From Herbinix sp. (GTDB taxonomy: Bacteria > Bacillota > Clostridia > Lachnospirales > Lachnospiraceae), in assembly GCA_029239235.1 (NCBI GenBank), contig JAQZBD010000014.1, positions 1 to 33,304 of the forward strand: a DNA stretch of 33,304 nucleotides, read 5' to 3'. Positions 7,091 to 14,560 of the stretch are shown here, one piece after another. The position numbers and the translations under genes are program-made. Within the stretch, counting starts at the first letter, position 1. Each line of letters starts with the position of its first letter. The notes beneath the pieces are model-generated. The model was given only the letters and a program-made list of their open reading frames with translations. It had not been told where the DNA came from and searched no databases.

Positions 7091-8557
7091 TCAATGAAGC
7101 TTCAGCGATATCCAAAATTCTACCCCATTCGCCTTATTTTCAACCCCGCATTTACCATGATGGGCATTCATGATAGAACGAACAATGTATAAGCCCAGTC
7201 CAATATTATTTTGCTCCGTTCTAGTTCTGGATTTATCCTCGCGATAGAAGCTGTTCCAAATCTTCTCCAAATGCTCCTCCGAGATCCTTCCTCCTTCATT
7301 AAATACAGAGATAACAACCTCCTCTTCACTTCTTTTTACGCTCATTTGAATCAGCTTATCTTTCTCCGTATACGTAATGGCATTAGAGATGTAGTTTGTA
7401 ATAGCTTCTTCCAGGTATAAAGGGTCTGCTATCACTGAGCCGCAAGGCTGCCCTACAAAGGAGGATATTTGCCCATTATTCTGAATTAATATCTCATTTT
7501 TCCGGAAAATACGTTCTGCAAACTCATAAATATCAATATTCACCAGCTTTAGATCATTCAAGCGGTTCTCCATATTAGAAAGATTAAGCAAGCTCTGAAT
7601 TAAGATATCCATTTTATGAGTCTCGTCAAGTATTGTCTCAAAATAAAAGGTCTTATCAATTCCTGGAACATCATTATTCAATAGCTCTGCATATCCAGAA
7701 AGTATGGCTAAGGGGGTCTTTAATTCATGAGAGATATTTGCGATAAATTCTTTCCTCTGCTCATCCACCTGATTCATTAATTCATTATCCAGCTCCAGCT
7801 TTCGGTTGGCCTCCTTCAGGTAATCAATATTACCCTTTAATCGATCCGCCATAATATTAATATTAACCGCTAAGCTTCCCAACTCATCCTTACGCCTTAC
7901 CTCCTTCGCCCTTATGGAAAAATCTAAATTAGATACATTAATTGCTACCTTGTTGATCTCCTCAATGGGCTTTGCAAGCTGTTTAGCCATAACATATACA
8001 ATAAGTCCTCCTATAATAATAGCGAAGGAGGATATATAAAAATTAAACTTATTTATAATCCTCGTCTCAAAGCCTATGGATTTTACGGATAACCGGATTA
8101 CCATATAATAGGTCATGCCATCCTTTTCAATTTTACCCAAAAGCCGAATCCGATCTCCATCCTGCATGTTAGTTTTAATTATTGTGGGATTCTCTTTTTT
8201 GTAATATCCCACCGGGTATTTCTTAAAATCAAACAAATCCAATCTCCCCGGCTCTTGACCAGGTCGCATTCTATCATCAAAAAAGCGGTTAGTATAGACG
8301 ATGTCCATATTTTCATCTGCCAGAGATACCTCTAAATTAAAATCCATAATCATACTTCCAATTATTTCTTCCAGTGAATCCTTAGAGCTTTCCGATTGCT
8401 CCTGTATCTGTTCATAAACCTGTTGCATCGTTCTTATCTTCTGCAATACATAAAATCCGTCAACAAAAAGAAGGTTCACTACCAGCTGAATCACAAATAT
8501 CGCCAATACAATACTAATCAGAATAACCGTGAATCTAACCTTTATTGAACGAAACAT
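7091..8557 (-). CDS. Membrane sensor histidine kinase
   Basis: Sensor of a two-component system; autophosphorylates and passes phosphate to the neighbouring regulator. Domain order in 488 residues: membrane helix about 8-32, extracellular sensor region of about 140 residues, second membrane helix about 172-192, HAMP linker, coiled coil, dimerisation domain with the phosphoacceptor His277 in ANISHELKTPLAIL, and a C-terminal ATPase domain with NYISNAITYTEK (N box), a short G1 region around VFNEGG and GLGLYIV (G2). The start lies 16 bases inside the response regulator gene, showing translational coupling. The sensor region does not match a ligand domain I recognise, so the signal is unknown. The product is complete. 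Confidence 0.93.
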   Translation of the reverse strand: MFRSIKVRFTVILISIVLAIFVIQLVVNLLFVDGFYVLQKIRTMQQVYEQIQEQSESSKDSLEEIIGSMIMDFNLEVSLADENMDIVYTNRFFDDRMRPGQEPGRLDLFDFKKYPVGYYKKENPTIIKTNMQDGDRIRLLGKIEKDGMTYYMVIRLSVKSIGFETRIINKFNFYISSFAIIIGGLIVYVMAKQLAKPIEEINKVAINVSNLDFSIRAKEVRRKDELGSLAVNINIMADRLKGNIDYLKEANRKLELDNELMNQVDEQRKEFIANISHELKTPLAILSGYAELLNNDVPGIDKTFYFETILDETHKMDILIQSLLNLSNMENRLNDLKLVNIDIYEFAERIFRKNEILIQNNGQISSFVGQPCGSVIADPLYLEEAITNYISNAITYTEKDKLIQMSVKRSEEEVVISVFNEGGRISEEHLEKIWNSFYREDKSRTRTEQNNIGLGLYIVRSIMNAHHGKCGVENKANGVEFWISLKLH

Positions 8558-9225
8558 TTGCTCACCTCAAATCGGTAACCCCGACCATGGATTGTTTGAA
8601 TATAATCATTCCCGATCTTTGAACGCAGCTGCTTGATATGAGTGTCCACTGTTCTGCTGTCGCCCAGATAGTCATAATTCCATACTTTATTTAATATTTG
8701 TTCTCGGGATAAAACAATATCAATATTATCTGTCATATAGATTAATAGGTCATATTCCTTTGGTGTAAGATAAATCCGATGATCCTCTACCTTCACAATC
8801 ATACCCACCTTATCAATAGTGATATTTCCAACGGTTAAGGTCTCTTCTTTCAAATTCTTACAGCGCTTCAGCACGGCTTCCACATGGGCTAAAAGAATAA
8901 CAGGAGAAAAAGGTTTCATCACATAATCATCCGCACCATATTTAAAGCCATAAAGCTGATCATACTCCTGGCTTTTCGCTGTCAGCATGATAATGGGAAC
9001 GGAGGATATCTCCCTAATCTCCTGTAACACCTCAAATCCATCCCTATTCGGCATCATAACATCCAATAAAATCAAATCTATCTTACTATTAGCATAAAAG
9101 ACCTCTAGCGCCTTCTCTCCGTCCTCAGCCTCAATTACCGCATAATGACAGCTAACCAGATAGTCCTTCAGCATTCTACGAATCCTGCTCTCATCCTCTG
9201 CAATTAATATTGTTCCATTGTTCAT
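8542..9225 (-). CDS. OmpR/PhoB-type response regulator
   Basis: DNA-binding regulator paired with the overlapping kinase. The receiver domain (about 1-118) has the acidic pair Glu10-Asp11, phosphoacceptor Asp55 in LILLDVMMP, and the MLTAKS strand carrying the conserved Thr and Lys. The C-terminal winged-helix domain shows LTPKEYDLLIYM and VDTHIKQLRSKIG, standard for the OmpR family. A TTG 14 codons upstream is an alternative start, but the ATG at 9225 begins directly with the usual MNNGTILIAEDE receiver N-terminus and has AAAGTGAG upstream, and a putative promoter overlaps the longer version. The target genes are not evident from the sequence. Confidence 0.93.
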   Translation of the reverse strand: MNNGTILIAEDESRIRRMLKDYLVSCHYAVIEAEDGEKALEVFYANSKIDLILLDVMMPNRDGFEVLQEIREISSVPIIMLTAKSQEYDQLYGFKYGADDYVMKPFSPVILLAHVEAVLKRCKNLKEETLTVGNITIDKVGMIVKVEDHRIYLTPKEYDLLIYMTDNIDIVLSREQILNKVWNYDYLGDSRTVDTHIKQLRSKIGNDYIQTIHGRGYRFEVSKCFVQ

Positions 9226-9255
9226 ACAACAACACTCACTTTCTTCCGAATTTAT

Positions 9256-9284
9256 ATTCCACTTCAAACAAATTCAAATGTCAA
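9256..9284 (-). promoter_or_regulatory. Possible promoter of the two-component operon
   Basis: Minus-strand TTGACA (9284-9279), a 17-base spacer and TGGAAT (9261-9256). The -35 is perfect and the -10 is poor, so this is tentative. It lies just inside the large hairpin element. Confidence 0.35.
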
Positions 9285-9304
9285 AAGCATCTTTACACTA
9301 CAGC

Positions 9305-9424
9305 GATGAATATGTATGTATCTATATTCAGATGGCGCAGACCGGCATCTTGTGATTGCCCGCACTTGGCAATCGCAAGATGGTAAGGCAAGTCCAGATG
9401 AATATAGATGCATACATATTCATC
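9305..9424. repeat. 120-base near-perfect hairpin element flanked by CACTAC direct repeats
   Basis: The outer arms 9305-9330 and 9399-9424 are 26 bases and complementary except for one G-T position. The inner arms 9346-9360 and 9368-9382 are 15 bases with one G-T position around a 7-base loop (CGCACTT). Between outer and inner arms lie unpaired segments of about 15 bases on each side. CACTAC stands on both sides (9296-9301 and 9426-9431). No reading frame is evident in it. It could be a small non-autonomous mobile or REP-like element or a structured RNA. The rest of the 520-base gap (9432-9637) holds a 12-base direct repeat CTCTTGCATTCG (9440-9451 and 9585-9596) and nothing else I recognise. 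Confidence 0.75.
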
Positions 9425-9637
9425 TCACTACGTAAATTACTCTTGCATTCGAATCACAACTTACCAAAATATTACCTGATACATGTGATGAAAATGTGAT
9501 GCCTGAAAGGCTCTCGTCCAGATAAATTTTCCAGATTATATTAGTCTTCTTGACCTATTTTCAACAACGCAATTCTTCTTAATCCTCTTGCATTCGTCAT
9601 ATTTAACAAATAATTGATAAAATTGGCAATTTTCCAA

Positions 9638-9666
9638 TTGTAAATCCCTCACAATCGTAATATAAT
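9638..9666 (+). promoter_or_regulatory. Possible sigma-A promoter of the chemoreceptor gene
   Basis: TTGTAA (9638-9643), a 17-base spacer and a consensus TATAAT (9661-9666). It stands just upstream of the sigma-28-like site. Confidence 0.5.
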
Positions 9667-9671
9667 TAATT

Positions 9672-9698
9672 TAAAGTATTGCAGTTTAGTGTCGATAA
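9672..9698 (+). promoter_or_regulatory. Sigma-28 (SigD/FliA) type promoter
   Basis: TAAA (9672-9675), exactly 15 bases, then GTCGATAA (9691-9698). The flagellar sigma consensus is TAAA-N15-GCCGATAA, so only one position differs. It ends 48 bases before the ATG of a chemoreceptor gene, the class of gene usually controlled by this sigma factor. Confidence 0.75.
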
Positions 9699-9746
9699 AA
9701 AACCGATGCTGTACTACTTATACATTCATAGCAAAGAGGTGTAGAT

Positions 9747-11684
9747 ATGAAATTTAATTTTTTGAGCAAGAGGCGGGATTTGATCGTTATTGATAAGATG
9801 CTGGAATGGGATTTTTCCAACGACTTAGCAGCAACTAGCAGCGTTATTGACGACACACAGCTAACCCTACACAAGAACTACAAGAAGTATTTTGAAAAGT
9901 TTAATGCAGATTTTGAAGAAATTAAACTTGTATCCGATCAATTAGAGGGTGTTGTAGATGGTTTGGTGGATTCCTCAAACAATGTTAAAATGGCTGCAGA
10001 ATTTATTGCGGATGGCGCTCAAAGCCAAACCGAAGAGATTGCAACCTGCCAGTCAATTGCTGATATCATAGCCAATGATATCAACATCATGAGTGACCGC
10101 TCCAAAGAATTGATTGAGTCCGCTCTCGAGATGGGTACAATTAGTAAAAACGGAAAGGTAGCCGTTGAGAATCTATCCGAGAACCAGAACAAAAATCTAG
10201 AAGCAAACAATGCTATCACCAACGAAATCTATGCATTATTAAGTAAAACCCAGGCTATTAACGAAATCACAAAGGTATTATATGATATTGCAAGTCAAAC
10301 AAATCTACTCTCCCTGAACGCTTCCATCGAAGCTGCACGAGCAGGGGAAGCAGGCAAAGGCTTCGCAGTCGTGGCAAATGAGGTTCGTAATCTTGCGGAA
10401 CGAAGCCGCTCTGCCAGTATTACAATTAACGAGAATATCGAAGCTATCAATCAACAGCTGGGAAATTTAAAAACTGTTGCTGATGGATCCAAAGAAATCT
10501 TTAACAATCAGGCAGATGCCGTGAACAAGGTAATTGAGGCCTTTGAAGTAATTAACACTTATGTAGACGGCTTTGTTGCCTGCCAAAAGGAATTCAATTC
10601 TGAATTCCAGGGCTTATCCACAGAAAAAGATCGCCTTATTGATTCCTTCTGCAGTATTGCCTCCGTTATTGAAGAATCCTCTGCAACAACGGAAGAGGTT
10701 GCCTCTTTGACCATTGGTCAAAGCAGTACCGCAAACATCATATTTAAAATGGCACAGGATTTACATACTAAGGTTGATGAGATTGTATCCGACTCTGCAA
10801 ACATAAAAACAAATCATGTTAAATCAGCACAGAAAAAGGTAGCCGCAATCTTTGATATTGATGATCCTTTCTGGATTCCTGCTAGAAAAGAAGGCATTAA
10901 GACAGCAAAGGCACTGAACTATTACATCGAGTTCTTTGCTCCAAAGGATAGGGAAAACGGCGTCAGAGACATGCATGCGGCACTTAAGGATTTTGTGGCA
11001 CGAGATTTTAATGCTATTGTAATTAGTCCGATTGATGCACCTGAGATACAGGCCGCTTTAAAAGAAGCTGCAGATAAAGGCATTAAAATTATCTTTATAA
11101 ATTCAGTATTCGATAATATACCCTATGCTTCCCTGATCGAAACGAATAGCATTGAGCTAGGAAAAAATGCAGCTAAGACCATTAAGCAGCTCATGAATAA
11201 CCAAGGTGAGGTATTCGTAAATCAATGGACGGATGTTAAGATTGCCTCCATTGAAAAACGTGCCGATGGGTTCATGGAGGAACTTAAAAAGAATTCTAGC
11301 ATTGCGGTTCATCCCGTTAAGGTTCTCAGCACTCCTACCGAAGCACAGCTGTCAAAGATGTTTGAATCATTAAAGAAAGAACATCCGGGAGCTAAGACGT
11401 TCTACTGTACCAATGGTGCCTGGGGTGTAGCCCTTGGTGAATATGTAGGAAAGCATCATCTTGATTTCGATGTTATTACTACTGATCTGCGTGCAGATGT
11501 TGCAGATCTCATTAAGAAGGGCAGGATTAAAGCTGCTATCTCCCAGAGACCTTTCACCTGGGTTACTATGGCTCTTGAGATCCTCACCGATGTATTCAAT
11601 AATAAGCCTGTTGTTAAATATACCGATACCGGAACTTACGAAGTCAACAAATCAAATATCTCCATTTACGAAAAGAGAATTTAG
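9747..11684 (+). CDS. Soluble chemoreceptor with C-terminal sugar-binding-protein domain
   Basis: A 645-residue protein combining a methyl-accepting chemotaxis signalling domain with a ribose-binding-protein-like domain. Residues about 50-350 are long helices with the CheA/CheW-binding tip around residues 181-220 ([20 protein letters not shown], then [16 protein letters not shown]). From about 362 to the end follows a type I periplasmic-binding fold: [14 protein letters not shown] at the start, [17 protein letters not shown], and a C-terminal half from [17 protein letters not shown]. No signal peptide or membrane helix is visible, so the sensor domain should be cytoplasmic and placed after the signalling domain, the reverse of classical receptors. 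GAGGTG lies before the ATG. The gene stands alone between a sigma-28 promoter and a terminator. The ligand is unknown; an intracellular sugar is the obvious guess. Confidence 0.88.
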   Translation: MKFNFLSKRRDLIVIDKMLEWDFSNDLAATSSVIDDTQLTLHKNYKKYFEKFNADFEEIKLVSDQLEGVVDGLVDSSNNVKMAAEFIADGAQSQTEEIATCQSIADIIANDINIMSDRSKELIESALEMGTISKNGKVAVENLSENQNKNLEANNAITNEIYALLSKTQAINEITKVLYDIASQTNLLSLNASIEAARAGEAGKGFAVVANEVRNLAERSRSASITINENIEAINQQLGNLKTVADGSKEIFNNQADAVNKVIEAFEVINTYVDGFVACQKEFNSEFQGLSTEKDRLIDSFCSIASVIEESSATTEEVASLTIGQSSTANIIFKMAQDLHTKVDEIVSDSANIKTNHVKSAQKKVAAIFDIDDPFWIPARKEGIKTAKALNYYIEFFAPKDRENGVRDMHAALKDFVARDFNAIVISPIDAPEIQAALKEAADKGIKIIFINSVFDNIPYASLIETNSIELGKNAAKTIKQLMNNQGEVFVNQWTDVKIASIEKRADGFMEELKKNSSIAVHPVKVLSTPTEAQLSKMFESLKKEHPGAKTFYCTNGAWGVALGEYVGKHHLDFDVITTDLRADVADLIKKGRIKAAISQRPFTWVTMALEILTDVFNNKPVVKYTDTGTYEVNKSNISIYEKRI

Positions 11685-11698
11685 CTTATCTTAAAGCT

Positions 11699-11749
11699 AA
11701 AACAGGAGGAGTCAAGCCAACATGCTGATTCCTCCTGTTTTAATATTTT
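11699..11749. terminator. Bidirectional intrinsic terminator
   Basis: AAAACAGGAGGA (11699-11710) pairs perfectly with TCCTCCTGTTTT (11730-11741), with further pairs inside the loop (GTCA with TGAT). A T-rich stretch follows. It separates the convergent chemoreceptor and tocopherol-cyclase-like genes. Confidence 0.88.
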
Positions 11750-11755
11750 GTTGTT

Positions 11756-12703
11756 CTATTCTGTTATCTCTACCCCGCCATTCTTACCAAGCCCTTCATA
11801 ATATACGTTACCGGAACGATCAGAAAACCTTACCTTAACAATGGCGTTCATGCTCTCTACGATTGTTCTGCTCATGTTTCCATCTACTGGGGCTAATAGC
11901 TTACCGCCTTGCCCATAGTAAGCCGTTATGTCCAGTCGGAATCTGCAATCAACTAAGGTAAGATACAATTTATTGTCACTGGTGTAGAGTGTTTTGATCT
12001 TCGCACCGGTATATGTGGTAAACATAAAGATACGATCCTGAAATCGGAACATCCCCACGAATCCAACAAAGCTGCCTAGCATGTAAGGAATATCACCAAT
12101 ATTAATGGATAAGGACACGTCATCATCTCCAAAATGGTTCGACTGAATCCAAACCCAGGATTTTGGCATAGAGCGTCCCCAGTTCTTCTCCAGATACCCT
12201 TTTCCATCCGTGTAATTAATCTTTTTCCCCGAAGCCTTAAGATGTCCAACAATTTTATGCTGTATATTGATAATGTCCATATAGCATTCCATACAGGGAT
12301 TATAAAGAAACGGTCCCATAACTCCTGGTTTTAAGCAGGTCGTAGGGTACTCCAGAATATCACAAAAATACAAGTCTCCCTGCAGGCTAAAATCCTCACC
12401 AACAAGGTTTAATCGAATTCTAGACTTTGAAAAATAATTGTCACCAATCATTATTTCAAATTTCTTCGAATTAAACTGAAACTCACTAATCTCGAAATTA
12501 AACTGAGTTACTTTATGATTCTGATGAAGAACTTGAATAAAAGCATGTGAAGTCCATTTTCCCATCGCGATTCCTGGTATGATGGCATATGAATTTTTAC
12601 CTTTTTTGTCTGTAATTTTATAATACCAGCCCTCAAAGTAACGTTGGTTTTTATATTTCCCTTGAAACATCGCCGGTTTCTTTATTTTACATAACCTATA
12701 CAT
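11756..12703 (-). CDS. Tocopherol cyclase-like protein
   Basis: A 315-residue protein of the tocopherol cyclase-like family (PF14249). Visible family blocks are FEGWYYKITD near residue 23, PGVMGPFLYNPCMECY near 127, GYLEKNWGRSMPKSWVWIQ near 169 and QSNHF right after it. In plants and cyanobacteria the family includes the enzyme closing the chromanol ring of vitamin E; an anaerobic Firmicute would not be expected to make tocopherol, so the actual substrate is unknown. No signal peptide or membrane helix is seen. The ATG at 12703 has GAGGAT 9 bases upstream. It is downstream of the O-antigen-ligase-like gene on the same strand with a gap of about 100 bases, possibly one transcript. Confidence 0.82.
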   Translation of the reverse strand: MYRLCKIKKPAMFQGKYKNQRYFEGWYYKITDKKGKNSYAIIPGIAMGKWTSHAFIQVLHQNHKVTQFNFEISEFQFNSKKFEIMIGDNYFSKSRIRLNLVGEDFSLQGDLYFCDILEYPTTCLKPGVMGPFLYNPCMECYMDIINIQHKIVGHLKASGKKINYTDGKGYLEKNWGRSMPKSWVWIQSNHFGDDDVSLSINIGDIPYMLGSFVGFVGMFRFQDRIFMFTTYTGAKIKTLYTSDNKLYLTLVDCRFRLDITAYYGQGGKLLAPVDGNMSRTIVESMNAIVKVRFSDRSGNVYYEGLGKNGGVEITE

Positions 12704-12804
12704 ATTCTAATATCCTCTTTGCATGTTATTTTGGTATATAATTACCTTTTAATGAAATTTGGATTAGGATATGTTATTTTTTACATTTTATTCGTCCAAG
12801 GTTA

Positions 12805-13980
12805 TTACTTTGCCTTTATCTCCTTGTAGCCTTGACCCGAAAGTATAATCAGGAATAAGGGAAGAGTCTGAATCCAAAGCAAGGTCAGATCCGTTGCTCC
12901 ATGCACCAAATTTGCTGCAGTAATCGCCAGAATAAGCGCAACTGACACATTTTTCTTGTCTGTTACCCAGGCAATAATAACCGATAGATAGTACCGTACA
13001 AAATAGATTAGGAATAATCCAGAACCTACCAGTCCAAAATTCAGTAACATATCTAAGTAAATGTTATGAGCATGAGCAACCTGTTTGCTTCGAATCGTTG
13101 TATCAAAAAGATAATTAAAGGACATAAAGCCATGACCGAATAGCGGATTTGCTTTAATCTGTTCAATGGCTAATCTCCAGATATTCTGACGAAGACGAAC
13201 AGTTATTTCCACATCAGAAAGACGGGGGATCAAGCCTACTCTAAAAATAAATATCATTGCCCCTAAGATCGCGGCAGCTGATAACCAAAGAGCTAAAAGT
13301 TTCTTCTTTTTCAGGACTGCTAGTAATACCAGAATGCCTATAAAAACCTCGATAAATGCAAACATACTTTTACACAGGTATAAACTTAGGATATTTGCTG
13401 CTGCTACAAAGCAAAAATAAACCTTATTTTCATGACTTGTGAGCACCTTATAAGCGCAAATTACGATCACTGTTGCTGCTACTGATCCAAAATAATTTGG
13501 ATGTGAAAAAACAGCAGAAATTCGATGAATATGACCATCACGGCTTACATAGCCCATAAAGGCTTCAAATAATGCATAACCCGCGCTTGTAAGACTTAAT
13601 GCACAAATCCGTGTTAGTGTCGTCTCATATCGACCTTTTGTCATAACACTTCTTAAATATAATCCCAGAACCAGCGCAAGAACAAAGCCGATACCGGTTG
13701 CCATTCCTCTCCAATTGCCATAGAAAAATGGAATTGAGATTGCATACAGAAAAAACAGTTTTAATGCATTACTGCCAGCATGAACAAAGACAGATTCTCT
13801 CGTCTGTTTGTTAATCAAGATGTATGCTGCTAAAAACATCAGTATCGTCGCAGTTAATACATATGGTAAAAAAATTGATACTGCCGAATATGTAATAATA
13901 TTTTCACTCGTAAGAGCCGTATCCATCCGGCGTTTGATAGCTACGTTTTGTATTATGGTTCCCTCCTTTTTTCTTTCCAC
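12805..13980 (-). CDS. O-antigen ligase/polymerase family membrane protein
   Basis: A polytopic membrane protein of about 391 residues with roughly ten hydrophobic helices, fitting the Wzy_C/WaaL superfamily (PF04932). The diagnostic region is the large outside loop: FSHPNYFG near residue 160, then R.NIW...IEQIKANPLFGHG near 270-285 and AHNIYLDMLLNFGLVG near 305-320. Family members join or polymerise glycans at the outer membrane face; in a Gram-positive a cell-wall or capsular polysaccharide is likelier than an O-antigen. The start is uncertain. The first usual start codon is GTG at 13980 with no clear ribosome site, whereas a perfect AAGGAGG lies inside the frame just before two ATA codons, and the first in-frame ATG is codon 19. 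Confidence 0.85.
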   Translation of the reverse strand: MERKKEGTIIQNVAIKRRMDTALTSENIITYSAVSIFLPYVLTATILMFLAAYILINKQTRESVFVHAGSNALKLFFLYAISIPFFYGNWRGMATGIGFVLALVLGLYLRSVMTKGRYETTLTRICALSLTSAGYALFEAFMGYVSRDGHIHRISAVFSHPNYFGSVAATVIVICAYKVLTSHENKVYFCFVAAANILSLYLCKSMFAFIEVFIGILVLLAVLKKKKLLALWLSAAAILGAMIFIFRVGLIPRLSDVEITVRLRQNIWRLAIEQIKANPLFGHGFMSFNYLFDTTIRSKQVAHAHNIYLDMLLNFGLVGSGLFLIYFVRYYLSVIIAWVTDKKNVSVALILAITAANLVHGATDLTLLWIQTLPLFLIILSGQGYKEIKAK

Positions 13981-14012
13981 ACCAGGTGGCAGAATCTGAA
14001 AAAGACTTATAA

Positions 14013-14055
14013 CCTCTTTCTCATTTTCTCTTTCTCCTCTTTTTCTCCTCTTTTT
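14013..14055. repeat. Homopyrimidine/homopurine tract with 11-base repeat
   Basis: 43 bases of C and T on the plus strand with one purine (14023), including two copies of CTCCTCTTTTT. On the minus strand it is a purine run 33 or more bases upstream of the ligase-like gene. It lies in the 580-base gap 13981-14560, which otherwise holds the hairpin at 14081-14112, a TCTCATTTTA doublet (14231-14250) and no gene I can support. Confidence 0.7.
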
Positions 14056-14080
14056 GTATCTTTATCCTTTTATATTAATT

Positions 14081-14112
14081 GGCAACTAGAAATTCCCCAA
14101 TTTCTAATTGCC
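14081..14112. other. 14-base-pair hairpin in the divergent intergenic region
   Basis: GGCAACTAGAAATT (14081-14094) and AATTTCTAATTGCC (14099-14112) are complementary except at one position, with a CCCC loop. There is no following T run on either strand, so it is not a typical terminator. Confidence 0.6.
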
Positions 14113-14560
14113 GGATATCATATTAACCGATTCAAAACGTGATTTCTAGTTTAATTATTACTAAAATATTTAGCGAAAACGGATAGATATTATCCAAATC
14201 ATAAAAAATGAACATATTTTCCCCATTATTTCTCATTTTATCTCATTTTATCCCATTCACTTTAACCTGCTACTTCACTGCATTTACCAATAAATTCTTT
14301 CGATTACACCAATGATTTTCCATCATTATCTGATAATAATGTTAAAAGCACCTTATTTTAGGTCTACCAAAATCAATTAAGCCGCTTTTCTATTACCTGT
14401 AGGGATCAAACGATTTAGGATTATGCTACTAGCAGAAAATAGATGAAATTATGATATGGACCTGTTATACTGTTTGTGTACGCATGTACTGCACTACTTT
14501 AAACAACGAATCTATTTATATACTTTTCCATTAATTGTGACGAATGGAGGGTCTGACGAA

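Noticed and set aside
14150-14190. Possible second sigma-28 promoter before the diguanylate cyclase gene
   Set aside because: TAAA followed by GGATAGAT at about 15 bases matches the -10 consensus at too few positions.
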